NCBI GenBank assembly: GCA_965200375.1 | Contig: OZ241353.1 | Location: forward strand, 248,001-312,000 | Source: VXYL01 sp965200375 | GTDB taxonomy: Bacteria; Pseudomonadota; Gammaproteobacteria; Pseudomonadales; Azotimanducaceae | Length of the DNA: 64,000 bases | Direction of reading: 5' to 3' | Shown here: positions 35,973 to 44,400 of the stretch, in pieces | Position numbering within the stretch: the stretch's first letter is position 1 | Layout of the letters: every line of letters begins with the position of its first letter | Made by a program: the position numbers and the translations under genes | The notes under the pieces: model-generated | The model's database searches: none | Told to the model about the DNA's origin: nothing | What the model saw: the letters and a program-made list of their open reading frames with translations, nothing else

Positions 35973-38196
35973 GTGGACGCGCCGAGCGCTCATCGCCACT
36001 GGCGTGGCGGCCGGCGGCGCACTGGCCATTGGCGTGGCGCTGCACCCCGGCAATCGCGGGCCCCGGTTGCGCGGCTTGGTAGCGGCCGGCGACGAGGCGC
36101 TGCTCACGGCGTGGCTGAAGATCGGCCGGGACAACCGCGCAACGGTCATCGTGCCCCACGCCGAAATGGGCCAAGGCGCCCACTCCGTGCTGGCGCAGAT
36201 GCTGGCGGACGAACTCGACGCGGACTGGCGCCTGGTGTCCGTGCAGGAGGCGCCGGCCCACGAGGAGTACGCCAACTACGCCCTCGGCAGGGGCTACCTG
36301 CTGGGCGACGCGGACATTCCCCGGCCTTTGGCGGGTGTCGTGGACGGCGCCTTCCTGAAGCTCATGCGGCTATGGGACATGCAGGTCACCGGCGGCAGCA
36401 TGAGCATCCGCAGCACCGGCTTGCACGCCATGCGGGTTGCCGGCGCCGCGGCGCGGCACATGCTGGCGCAAGCGGCGGCCGCCGCCTGGCAGGTGCCGGT
36501 CGACGAACTGGCGCTGGCGGACAGCCGCATCGGCCACAAGCCGACGGATCGAACCGCCACCTACGCGGATTTCGCGCTCGCCGCCGCAGCCCTGTCGCCG
36601 CCGGACAAGCCGCGGCTGAAGACGCCCGCCGAGTTCCGGCTGATCGGCGCGCCAATGCCCCGGCTCGACATCCCGGCGAAGGTGGACGGCAGCGCCGTGT
36701 TCGGCATCGACGCGCAGGTGCCGGGGCAAGAGCGGGAGACGAAGGTCGCCACCGTGCGCCGGTCGCCGGTGTTCGGCGGCACGGTGGCGGCGCTGCGGGA
36801 CGATGCCGCGCTGGCGGTGCCGGGCGTGCGCCAGGTGGTGAACCTGGGCGATGCCGTGGCGGTGGTGGCGGACGGCTACGCGGCGGCCCGCAAGGGCCTG
36901 GCGGCCGTGGACGCGGCCTGGGAGAACAACGGCAACGGCGGCGTCGACCAAGCCGCCATCTTCGCGCAGTTCGCCCGGGATCTGACCCGGGCCGAGGCGG
37001 AGGGCGGCGGCGAAGCGGACCTCGACCGAGGCGACGTGGAGGCGGCCCTGGCCAACGCCAGCAGGCGCTTCGAGGCGGAGTACCGGGTGCCGTATCTGGC
37101 CCACGCCGCGATGGAGCCGCCGAACTGCACCGTCTGGCTGCGCAACGGCATCTGCGATGTCTGGACCGGCACTCAGAACCCTCTTGGCGCGCGCACCCAG
37201 GTCGCCGAAATCCTAGGGTTGGAACCAGCCGCTGTCACCGTCCACAACGCCTATCTCGGCGGCGGCTTCGGCCGTCGATTCGTGGACGACTACGTGCGGC
37301 AGGCGGCTGCGATCGCCAAGGCCGTGCCTGGCACTCCGGTGAAGCTCATCTGGTCCCGGGAGGAGGACATCGCCCAGGACTTCTACCGCCCCGCGGTGCT
37401 CAGCCGCTTTCGCGCTGGCCTCGACGCCGACGGCCGGCCAGTGGCCTGGGCCAACCTGTACGTGGACAAGCACGAACCGCCCGAAGCGCCCCTCGTCCCC
37501 TACGCCATCGCCAATCAGCGCATCCGCCACGTGGCGAGCCCCACCCACGTGCCGTTCGGCGTGTGGCGCAGCGTGGACCACTCCCAGCATGCGTTCTTCA
37601 CCGAATCCTTCGTCGACGAGCTGGCGCGGCTTGCCGGTCGGGACCCCTACGCCTATCGCCGCAGCCTGCTGGCCGAGGCCCCCCGGCACCTAGCGGTGCT
37701 GGACGCCGCCGCCAAAGCCGCGAACTGGGAAGCGCCACGGACGGCTGGCAAGGGCCGCGGCATTGCCGTACACGCATCCTTCGGCACGATCGTCGCGCAG
37801 GTGGCGGAAGTGGCCGTGGCCGACGGCAAGGTCTCCGTGGAGCGCGTCTGCTGCGCCGTGGACGCCGGCTTCGCCGTGAACCCGGACGGTCTGGCGGCGC
37901 AGATGGAGAGCGGCATCGTCTACGGCTTGAGCGCTGCGCTCCATGGCGAGATCGGCATCGAGGCCGGCCGTGTGCGGCAGAGCAACTTCCACGACTATCC
38001 GGTGCTGCGCATCGACGAGATGCCGACGGTGGATACCGTCATCGTCAACAGCGGCGAGGCGCTCGGCGGCGGCGGCGAACCCGGTACGCCGCCGGTGGCG
38101 CCGGCCCTCGCCAACGCAATCTGCGACGCCACCGGCGTACGCCTGCGCGAGCTGCCGGTAGCCAAGCACGATCTCGCAGCCATGCAGACCGCGTAG
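35965..38196 (+). CDS. Molybdopterin-binding subunit of IorB-type hydroxylase
   Basis: The 743-residue protein is the large subunit of the xanthine dehydrogenase family, IorB branch. It begins with a twin-arginine-like signal (KWTRRALIATGVAAGGAL), implying periplasmic export together with the Fe-S subunit. Cofactor loops MGQGAHS, GGGFGRRFVDDY and the terminal GEALGGGGEPGTPP (catalytic Glu near 704) are intact. Such enzymes oxidise N-heterocycles or aldehydes. No cytochrome c subunit is adjacent, so the electron acceptor is unknown. The start is GTG 35965. Confidence 0.9.
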   Translation: MGKWTRRALIATGVAAGGALAIGVALHPGNRGPRLRGLVAAGDEALLTAWLKIGRDNRATVIVPHAEMGQGAHSVLAQMLADELDADWRLVSVQEAPAHEEYANYALGRGYLLGDADIPRPLAGVVDGAFLKLMRLWDMQVTGGSMSIRSTGLHAMRVAGAAARHMLAQAAAAAWQVPVDELALADSRIGHKPTDRTATYADFALAAAALSPPDKPRLKTPAEFRLIGAPMPRLDIPAKVDGSAVFGIDAQVPGQERETKVATVRRSPVFGGTVAALRDDAALAVPGVRQVVNLGDAVAVVADGYAAARKGLAAVDAAWENNGNGGVDQAAIFAQFARDLTRAEAEGGGEADLDRGDVEAALANASRRFEAEYRVPYLAHAAMEPPNCTVWLRNGICDVWTGTQNPLGARTQVAEILGLEPAAVTVHNAYLGGGFGRRFVDDYVRQAAAIAKAVPGTPVKLIWSREEDIAQDFYRPAVLSRFRAGLDADGRPVAWANLYVDKHEPPEAPLVPYAIANQRIRHVASPTHVPFGVWRSVDHSQHAFFTESFVDELARLAGRDPYAYRRSLLAEAPRHLAVLDAAAKAANWEAPRTAGKGRGIAVHASFGTIVAQVAEVAVADGKVSVERVCCAVDAGFAVNPDGLAAQMESGIVYGLSAALHGEIGIEAGRVRQSNFHDYPVLRIDEMPTVDTVIVNSGEALGGGGEPGTPPVAPALANAICDATGVRLRELPVAKHDLAAMQTA

Positions 38197-38258
38197 GGGC
38201 GCAGCGGTTCTTCGCCAGTCGAGGCGTCTCTTGGGGCGCCTCCAATCCCGTCCGTTTC

Positions 38259-38267
38259 TGGTATAAA
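38259..38267 (+). promoter_or_regulatory. Extended -10 promoter of rpmB-rpmG-mutM
   Basis: TGGTATAAA is an extended -10 element (TG-N-TATAAA) 29 bp before the rpmB ATG. No clear -35 box is seen, as is common for extended -10 promoters. Confidence 0.5.
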
Positions 38268-38296
38268 GCGCCCTTGAACGTCCTTCGGCCACGGCC

Positions 38297-38569
38297 ATGT
38301 CCAAAGTCTGCCAAGTAACGGGCAAGCGCCCGATGAGCGGCAACAACGTCTCGCACGCGCACAACAAGACGCGGCGGCGGTTCGCGCCGAACCTGCACAT
38401 GCACCGCTTCTGGGTGCCCTCGGAGAGCCGCTTCGTGCGCCTGCGGGTGTCCGCTGCCGGGATGCGCACCATCGACAAGAAAGGCATCGAGGTGGTGCTG
38501 AAGGACATCGAGAAACGGCAGGCGCGGGAGCGGCGGAAGCCGGGCGAGCGCCGGCAGTCCAACAGGTAG
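38297..38569 (+). CDS. rpmB: 50S ribosomal protein L28
   Basis: The protein MSKVCQVTGKRPMSGNNVSH is an unmistakable L28 N-terminus. NKTRRRFAPNLHMHRFWVP and MRTIDKKGIEVVLKDI follow. At 90 residues it is about 12 longer than the usual 78, owing to a basic tail ERRKPGERRQSNR. First gene of rpmB-rpmG-mutM. Confidence 0.97.
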   Translation: MSKVCQVTGKRPMSGNNVSHAHNKTRRRFAPNLHMHRFWVPSESRFVRLRVSAAGMRTIDKKGIEVVLKDIEKRQARERRKPGERRQSNR

Positions 38570-38587
38570 CCGAGGCGGACAAGACGA

Positions 38588-38743
38588 ATGCGCGACAAGA
38601 TCAAGCTGGTTTCCACCGCCGGCACGGGCCACTACTACACCACCACCAAGAACAAGCGCACCATGGAAGGCAAGCTGGAGCTGCGCAAGTACGATCCGGT
38701 GGTACGCAGGCACGTGGTGTATCGGGAAGACAAGATCAAGTAG
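38588..38743 (+). CDS. rpmG: 50S ribosomal protein L33
   Basis: A 51-residue frame starting ATG 38588 reads MRDKIKLVSTAGTGHYYTTT and ends VVYREDKIK. The sequence and length are those of L33. It is of the Cys-free type: the zinc-binding cysteine pairs of zinc-dependent L33 are absent. It lies 18 bp after rpmB, and its TAG stop is six bases before the mutM start. Confidence 0.97.
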   Translation: MRDKIKLVSTAGTGHYYTTTKNKRTMEGKLELRKYDPVVRRHVVYREDKIK

Positions 38744-38749
38744 GCGCCC

Positions 38750-39559
38750 CTGCCCGAACTCCCCGAAGTAGAGACCACGCGGCGGGGCCTGGCGCCGGCG
38801 CTCCGTGGCCGCCGCCTGCGGCGGGTGCTGGTCCGCAACCCGGCCTTGCGCTGGCCGGTGGCCGTCCCGGCCGCGATCCACGGGCAGCCGCTGGTCGCGC
38901 TGCGGCGGCGAGCCAAGTACCTGCTGTTCCACCTCGAAACCGGCGGCCTGATCGTCCACTTGGGGATGTCCGGCCACTTGTCCCTGGTGCCGGCGGACGC
39001 CCCGCCCGGGCCCCACGACCACGTGGATCTCGTTCTGGACGACGGCAAGGCCGTGCGCCTGACGGATCCGCGCCGTTTCGGCAGCATCCACTGGCAGCCT
39101 CGCCCGGTGGCAGCCCACCGGCTGCTGCGCGATCTGGGGCCGGAGCCGTTGTCGCCAGCCTTCAACGGCCCCTACCTGGCCGCGCGGGCCCGCGGCCGCC
39201 GCATCCCCGTCAAGTCGCTGCTGATGGACGCCAAGGTGGTGGTCGGCGTTGGCAACATCTACGCCAACGAGTCCCTGTTCGTGGCTGGCGTACGTCCGAG
39301 AACGGCGGCCCAACGGGTGCCGAGACAACGCCTAGGCGCCTTGGCCGACGCGGTGAAGACGACGCTTGGCCGCGCCATCGCCGACGGCGGCACCACGCTG
39401 CGGGACTTCGCCGCCGCGGACGGCAGGCCGGGCTACTTCCAGCAGCAGCTGGCGGTCTACGGGCGCGCCGGGCAGCCCTGCCGCAACTGCTCGGCGCCGC
39501 TGCGGGAAGTGCGCCTGGCCGGGCGCGCCACCGTGTACTGCCGGCGCTGCCAGCGCTAG
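38750..39559 (+). CDS. mutM: Formamidopyrimidine-DNA glycosylase, CTG start
   Basis: The product is (M)PELPEVETTRRGL...CRRCQR, 269 residues. The catalytic Pro2 and Glu3, a conserved Lys in RRAKYLLFHL, the H2TH region (VGVGNIYANESLF) and a C-terminal zinc finger (CRNC...CRRC) are all present. The enzyme excises 8-oxoguanine and formamidopyrimidines. Pro2 must be the second residue, and the codon before it is CTG. The rpmG stop is in the same frame nine bases upstream, so no other start is possible. A start at GTG 38825 would remove the active site. Third gene of the rpmB operon, as in Escherichia coli. Confidence 0.93.
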   Translation: MPELPEVETTRRGLAPALRGRRLRRVLVRNPALRWPVAVPAAIHGQPLVALRRRAKYLLFHLETGGLIVHLGMSGHLSLVPADAPPGPHDHVDLVLDDGKAVRLTDPRRFGSIHWQPRPVAAHRLLRDLGPEPLSPAFNGPYLAARARGRRIPVKSLLMDAKVVVGVGNIYANESLFVAGVRPRTAAQRVPRQRLGALADAVKTTLGRAIADGGTTLRDFAAADGRPGYFQQQLAVYGRAGQPCRNCSAPLREVRLAGRATVYCRRCQR

Positions 39560-39600
39560 CGCGTTGGCGTCAGTCGATTGGGCGGCAGTCGGGGCGGACG

Positions 39601-40758
39601 TCACCCGGCATCGTCCGCAGCGGACCCCGGCGAACGCCGGTAGCGGTGCAGGCCGCTGACGCCGGTGATCGGTTCGCTCAGCCGGCCGCTGTCGAACAGC
39701 AAGCGGAAGCGCAAGCCGCGCAGCGCCGGCGGCCGGTAGTCCGGCACCCGGGCGAAGCGCCGCTGCACGGAGACGTGCAGCGTAGGCGGATCCTCGCAGG
39801 GCTCGTCGTCCGCGCAGACATGCACGGCGCGCACGTCCTGGTCGAGCACCGCCATGCGCATCCCGGAGTGGCTGTGCAGCGGGCCGGCAACGTTCGGGTT
39901 GACGTTGACGTCGTCCACGTCGATGCCAGCCAAGCCGCCGCCGTGGGCCGCGAGCAGGCCGCGGATGCTCGAGGGCTCGGCAGCCGCGATGTCGATGCTG
40001 GAACCCAGCGCCTCACGGCAGCGGGCGATCATGAACGCCAGCGCCACGTCCGACAGGCCATCCACCCAGTAGCCGCCGCCAACGTCGCCGTGGACGCCGG
40101 GGAACCACGCTTCCAGAATGCGCCCCGGGTGCTCCGGGTCCTTGTTCATCAGCGTCGGCGTGAAGGTCACCCGGTCCTCGTCCAGGGCCACCAGATGCAC
40201 GGCGCGTTCGATGCGCGGGTTCAGGGTGCCGTTCTCGAACACCACGTCGCTGCTGATCTTGTCGCCGCGGCGATGGATGCCGCTCATGGCCGCCACCGTG
40301 TCGAAGGCGCCGAGAAACGCGATGGTGCGGGCCTCGTGATCCGCCAGCAGCAGGCTCGCGAACTTGCGTCCCAGGGCGGCGCCGCGGCTGTAGCCGAAGA
40401 CGACGACGCGGTCCCCCGGCCGGTAGTGGGCGTCGAAGTCCGCCTGCGCCTCGTCCAGAATGCGTTTCGCGTCGCCGAAGGTGGGCGCGATCAGCATGTT
40501 CAGGCTGGAACGCCCGGCGGCGTACAGCCGCCCCAGCAACGGAATGCGGCTCTTGCCTTCCCGGGTGCCGATGCCGTTGTAGTAGAAGTTCAGCTGCGGC
40601 GCATCCGCCGCCGGTTCCTCGAAGTGGCCGCCCATCAGAATGTGCAGCTTGAGGATGTTGCTGACGCTCTGGTCCTGCTTGAACTCGCCGGCGTCGCTCG
40701 GTTCGTTGCCGGTGCCGTCGAAGCAGAACACCAGCGTTCGGCCCTGGTCCTCGGCCAT
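39601..40758 (-). CDS. DUF2235 / Tle1-like alpha/beta hydrolase
   Basis: The 385-residue protein starts RTLVFCFDGTGNEP, the DUF2235 signature, and has a nucleophile elbow GYSRG with Ser124. Further on it shows FLGAFDTVAAM and EAWFPGVHGDVGGGYW, giving the expected Asp and His regions. The family includes type VI secretion phospholipase effectors (Tle1) and stand-alone cytosolic hydrolases. No VgrG, PAAR or immunity gene lies nearby and no signal peptide is visible, so a secreted-effector role is not supported here. Substrate unknown. It converges with mutM across 41 bp. Confidence 0.8.
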   Translation of the reverse strand: MAEDQGRTLVFCFDGTGNEPSDAGEFKQDQSVSNILKLHILMGGHFEEPAADAPQLNFYYNGIGTREGKSRIPLLGRLYAAGRSSLNMLIAPTFGDAKRILDEAQADFDAHYRPGDRVVVFGYSRGAALGRKFASLLLADHEARTIAFLGAFDTVAAMSGIHRRGDKISSDVVFENGTLNPRIERAVHLVALDEDRVTFTPTLMNKDPEHPGRILEAWFPGVHGDVGGGYWVDGLSDVALAFMIARCREALGSSIDIAAAEPSSIRGLLAAHGGGLAGIDVDDVNVNPNVAGPLHSHSGMRMAVLDQDVRAVHVCADDEPCEDPPTLHVSVQRRFARVPDYRPPALRGLRFRLLFDSGRLSEPITGVSGLHRYRRSPGSAADDAG

Positions 40759-40813
40759 TGGCTAAACGCGCCGGTCGGGTGCGCGTGGGACCGGTCTCGC
40801 AGCGCCGTCGCCG

Positions 40814-42070
40814 TCAGGCAAGCAGCGCCCGGACATCCGGCTGCCGGTGGTAGCGCTCCGGTATCGGAAACTTGAACACCCGCGCCGCGTTCAGACCCAG
40901 CACCTTGGCCCGCTCGGCATCGGTGAGCTGGCCCATGGTGCGCTCGATGGCCGCCGCCGAGTGCGGCCAGGTGCCCTCGTGGTGCGGATAGTCGTTGGCC
41001 CACAGGAAGTTGTCGATCAAGCCGTGTTCCCGTGCCAGGTCCAGGCCTGGCTTGTCTTCCTGGAACGTGGCGAAGCCGCAGCGCCGGAAGTGCTCGCTCG
41101 GCAGCCGCTCGAGCTTCGGGCGCACGAACATGTGGTGCTTGCGGTAGGCCTCGTCCAAGGCCCAGATGGCCCAGGGCACCCAGCCGATGCCGGCCTCGAC
41201 GCTGCCGAAGGAGAGGTTCGGGAAGCGCTCCAGCACGCCGGAGGCGCACAGGTTGGCGATGGGTTCCATGGTGGGCGCCAGGGAGTGGACGGCGTAGTTC
41301 ACCACCGCGCCGCCGTTGCCCCGGGACGTGCGCGGGTCCCTTCCGGTGGAGACATGGAACGTGATCGGCAGGCCCGCTTCCTCGATGCAGGCCCAGAGCG
41401 GATCGAATTCCGGCAGGTTGTAGTTCGCGTGCTCGTGATCGGGCGGCCCCCATATGGGCTTGCAGGGCAGCGCCAGGCCGCGAAAGCCGAGCGCGGCGAC
41501 GCGCTGGATCTCGGCGACGGCGCCCGGCACGTCCGCAGCCGCCACGCAGCCCATCGGCGCCAGGCGGTCGTTGTAGTCGGCGAAGGTCTCCCACGCCCAG
41601 TCGTTCCACACCCGGCACATGGCCTGGCTGAACGCCGGGTCCGGCGTCGCCCAGACGGCGAGGCCCTTGTTGGGGAACAGCACCTCGGCATCCACGCCGT
41701 CCGCGGCCAGGTCCGCCAGCCGCTCCCCGGGCGTCTCGCCAGCGTGGTTGCGCAATCCGTCCTCGCCCTCGAACTTGATGCTGCGGATGCGCACCGGGCG
41801 AAACCCCTCGGTCTTCTGGTACTTGCGCCCTTGGGCGTCCACGGCCACGCCCGGCAGGCGCTCGCGGTAGCGCTTGTCCATGCGCGTGCGCCAGAGGTCC
41901 GACGGTTCCTGCACATGGCCGTCCGTGGACACCATGAAGTACTTGTCGGGGTCCTCCGGACGGGCGGTGCGCGACCAGCCGGCAACGCCCGGGGTTTCGA
42001 GACGCCAGGCGTTGTTGGCGTCCGGCGCGGGGATGGCGCGGAGCGCATTGCTCGAAGCGGCGGCAGGCAA
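40814..42070 (-). CDS. Amidohydrolase family (amidohydrolase_2) protein
   Basis: The 418-residue TIM-barrel hydrolase has VSTDGHVQEPSDLW at the usual metal-site position, a barrel His in LPITFHVSTGR, and a final Asp in FLWANDYPHHEGTWPHS. This pattern matches the decarboxylase/hydrolase subgroup near ACMSD, common in aromatic and sponge-associated metabolism gene sets. The substrate is not identifiable. TTG 42070 with GGAG six bases upstream is the start. It is divergent from the Ldh2-type dehydrogenase across 246 bp that hold no other gene. Confidence 0.85.
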   Translation of the reverse strand: MPAAASSNALRAIPAPDANNAWRLETPGVAGWSRTARPEDPDKYFMVSTDGHVQEPSDLWRTRMDKRYRERLPGVAVDAQGRKYQKTEGFRPVRIRSIKFEGEDGLRNHAGETPGERLADLAADGVDAEVLFPNKGLAVWATPDPAFSQAMCRVWNDWAWETFADYNDRLAPMGCVAAADVPGAVAEIQRVAALGFRGLALPCKPIWGPPDHEHANYNLPEFDPLWACIEEAGLPITFHVSTGRDPRTSRGNGGAVVNYAVHSLAPTMEPIANLCASGVLERFPNLSFGSVEAGIGWVPWAIWALDEAYRKHHMFVRPKLERLPSEHFRRCGFATFQEDKPGLDLAREHGLIDNFLWANDYPHHEGTWPHSAAAIERTMGQLTDAERAKVLGLNAARVFKFPIPERYHRQPDVRALLA

Positions 42071-42316
42071 GACTGTCTCCTTTGGCGGCTTGAAACGGCT
42101 GCTACTTTAGCACCCGCGCCTACGCGCCCGAAGACGCCGCACTCGACGCCGCGGCGACTGCCCTGGCGCGATCAAGCGCGGCGCCGTCGTGCTATGTTTG
42201 GCGACTGTCTCGGCAGCCGCGCTCGCTAGGCTGGTGACCGACTTCGGTGGACGGCAGCAGCCCGCGGCGCTCTCCTCCCACAGCCGCCACGCCGCAAGAG
42301 ACCAGGAGCAGGCACC

Positions 42317-43405
42317 GTGCTTGATCGGTTCAAGGTTCCCGCCGACATTGCCGTTCGGGTCGCGCCGGAAGCGATGCGCGAAGCCGTCGAGGCGATATTC
42401 GCTCGCCTCGGGATGTCCGAGGGCGACGCCGCCAAGTGTGCCGACGTGCTGATCTACGCCGACGTGCGCGGCATCGACTCGCACGGCGTCAGCAACATGA
42501 TGCGGCCCTACGTGGCCGGCCTCAAGAGCGGGCACATCAACCCGCGGCCCGTGATGCGGCGGGTGCGGGACCTGCCGGCGGCGGTGTCGGTGGACGGCGA
42601 CAAGGGCCTCGGCCTCGGCCAGGGCAAGGCGCTCATGGAGCTCGCCTGCGAGCGCGCCAAGGCGAACGGCGTCGCCGTCGTGACGGCCTTCAACAGCGGC
42701 CACTACGGGCCGTCGGCCTATTTCGCCCACCTCGCCCTTGCCCACGACATGATCGGCGTGTCCATGACGGCCGGCGGCCTGCAGGTGGCGCCCACGCAGG
42801 GCGCCGAACCGCTGTTGGGGCTGAACCCGATCGGCATCGCCGCGCCGGCCGACGAGCAGCCGCCGTTCATCTTCGACGCCTCCATGAGTTCCGTCGCAGG
42901 CAACAAGATCCAGCTGCTGAGGCGCGTCGGCGGCGAGGTGCTGCCGGGCTGGATCGCCGCCGAGGACGGCACCCCCATCATGGCCGAGACGACGGTACCG
43001 GGAAAGTTCCTGATGCTGCCTCTAGGCGCTACACGCGAGATCGGCTCCCACAAGGGCTTCGGACTCTCCATGCTGGTGGAGGTGCTGTGCAGCGCTCTCA
43101 CCGGCACCGGCGCCGGGCCGCATCGGCGCCAGGGCATCGCGCACTACTTCATGGCCTACAACGTCGGCGCCTTCACCGAGGTGGACACGTTCAAGGCCGA
43201 CATGGACGCCTACCTCGGCTCGATCCTCGCCTGCAAGCCGGCCGCCGGCGAACGCCGCGTGGTGTATCCCGGCATCCCGGAGCACGAAGCGGAGCAGGAC
43301 CGCCGCGCCAACGGCATTCCGTACCACCCCGAGGTGATCGAGTGGTTCAACGGCGTACTGGCGGAGCTCGGCGCGCACTCGCCACTGCCATCCGCTGCGG
43401 CTTGA
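42317..43405 (+). CDS. Ldh2/MDH2-family NAD(P)-dependent dehydrogenase
   Basis: The 362-residue protein belongs to the type-2 malate/L-lactate dehydrogenase family. GIDSHGVSNMMRPYV carries the catalytic His, FNSGHYGPSAYFAHLA is the NAD-binding region, and GSHKGFGLSMLVEVL is conserved in the second half. Members oxidise or reduce 2-hydroxy/2-keto acids such as malate, lactate, ureidoglycolate or 2,3-diketogulonate, so the substrate remains open. The start is GTG 42317 with AGGAG about ten bases upstream. Confidence 0.88.
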   Translation: MLDRFKVPADIAVRVAPEAMREAVEAIFARLGMSEGDAAKCADVLIYADVRGIDSHGVSNMMRPYVAGLKSGHINPRPVMRRVRDLPAAVSVDGDKGLGLGQGKALMELACERAKANGVAVVTAFNSGHYGPSAYFAHLALAHDMIGVSMTAGGLQVAPTQGAEPLLGLNPIGIAAPADEQPPFIFDASMSSVAGNKIQLLRRVGGEVLPGWIAAEDGTPIMAETTVPGKFLMLPLGATREIGSHKGFGLSMLVEVLCSALTGTGAGPHRRQGIAHYFMAYNVGAFTEVDTFKADMDAYLGSILACKPAAGERRVVYPGIPEHEAEQDRRANGIPYHPEVIEWFNGVLAELGAHSPLPSAAA

Positions 43406-43427
43406 AGGCGCACCGCTCGGCTGTCGC

Positions 43428-43877
43428 ATGACGGCGCTGGACCGAGTGCGCGCCATCGCCGAGGCGGAGGCCATGCGCACCGGCGGCGTGTTGCGGGCCT
43501 TGCGCAACCTGGTACGGGAGTTCGGCTACGTAGCGCGGGAGCACGAGCATGTCGTGGCCGACGTGTTCAACCTCAGCAAAGCGGAGGTGCGGGGCGTGGT
43601 CTCCTTCTACCACGACCTGCGCACCACCCCGCCGCCGCCCAACGAAGTGCGCATCTGCCAGGCCGAGGCCTGCCAGGCCGTCGGCAGCCGCGATCTGACG
43701 CGCCGCGTCGAGGCCCGCCTCGGGCTGCGGCTCGGCGAAGCCAATGGCCAAGTGGCCCTCGGCGCCGTCTACTGCCTGGGCCTGTGCGCCCAGGGCCCGT
43801 CGATGCTGGTGAACGGGCGGCCGGTGGCCGGCGCGACGGTGGACGACTTGCCGTCCCTGGACCGAGGCGGCGCGTAG
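43428..43877 (+). CDS. NuoE/FdsG-like thioredoxin-fold [2Fe-2S] protein
   Basis: The 149-residue protein has Cys77-x4-Cys82 (CQAEAC) and Cys116-x3-Cys120 (CLGLC), the four ligands of the NuoE/FdsG [2Fe-2S] cluster. A helical N-terminus (VLRALRNLVREFGYV) is typical of formate dehydrogenase gamma subunits. FdsG normally heads an operon with FMN/NADH and Mo subunits. Here no such partner follows; a short repeat region comes next. It may serve an enzyme encoded elsewhere or be a remnant. Confidence 0.85.
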   Translation: MTALDRVRAIAEAEAMRTGGVLRALRNLVREFGYVAREHEHVVADVFNLSKAEVRGVVSFYHDLRTTPPPPNEVRICQAEACQAVGSRDLTRRVEARLGLRLGEANGQVALGAVYCLGLCAQGPSMLVNGRPVAGATVDDLPSLDRGGA

Positions 43878-43890
43878 GGCGCTCGATTCG

Positions 43891-44130
43891 TGCGTCGCCG
43901 CATCCGCCACCGGCTGCCTGCTCGGCAATGTCCCTGCGTTGGAGGGCGCCGTCGCGGCATGGTGAGCGCGCGTCCTCGCACCCGCCACCGTCTCCAATCG
44001 CTCGGCAGCGACCTTGCCCCGACGGGCGCCGCCACGGCGAGGTGATCGTGCGTCCTCGAATCCGCCACCGGCTGCCGCTGCTCGGCAATGTCCCTGCGTT
44101 GGTGGGCGCCGTCGCGGCATGGTGAGCGCA
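43891..44130. repeat. Three 80-bp tandem repeats carrying a duplicated ORF start
   Basis: The units are 43891-43970, 43971-44050 and 44051-44130, with an exact 80-bp period. Units 1 and 3 are nearly identical and unit 2 is diverged. Units 1 and 3 each end in GGCATGGTGAGCGC, which encodes the start of the following gene. The real start ATG 44119 is in unit 3, and a dead copy, ATG 43959, lies in unit 1. The first 20 bases after unit 3 still resemble a fourth unit. Confidence 0.8.
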
Positions 44131-44400
44131 CGTCCTCGCTTCCGCCACTATCTGCTGCTTACGGCCGCGGCGGCCCTTACCACCTACGGCGTGATCGGCT
44201 GGCACGACTCCGGCCTCAGCATGGTCGGGCTGCTGCTGTACGACAACGACTGGCGGCCCCACCCCCTGCATCTGCTGGTGCTCGGCCTCGGCGCGCTGCC
44301 GCCGGCCATGTGGGAGATCTTCTGGCAGGATGCGAGGCACCGGGCCCGGGACACGGACCTTGGGGACAAGGACACCGACGTCGAGCCCAGCCGTGGCTGA
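44119..44400 (+). CDS. Small two-helix membrane protein, unknown function
   Basis: This 93-residue frame has two hydrophobic stretches (YLLLTAAAALTTYGVIG and HPLHLLVLGLGALPPAMW) and a charged C-terminus (DARHRARDTDLGDKD). No family was recognised. Its start lies inside the third 80-bp repeat, and its end overlaps the GNAT gene by eight bases. That favours a real, translated gene. Confidence 0.6.
   Translation: MVSARPRFRHYLLLTAAAALTTYGVIGWHDSGLSMVGLLLYDNDWRPHPLHLLVLGLGALPPAMWEIFWQDARHRARDTDLGDKDTDVEPSRG

Noticed and set aside
39601..40758. DUF2235 protein as a type VI secretion effector
   Set aside because: No secretion, chaperone or immunity gene is in the neighbourhood.
43891..44130. Repeat array as a CRISPR
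   Set aside because: The units are contiguous 80-bp tandem copies without unique spacers, and no cas genes are present.
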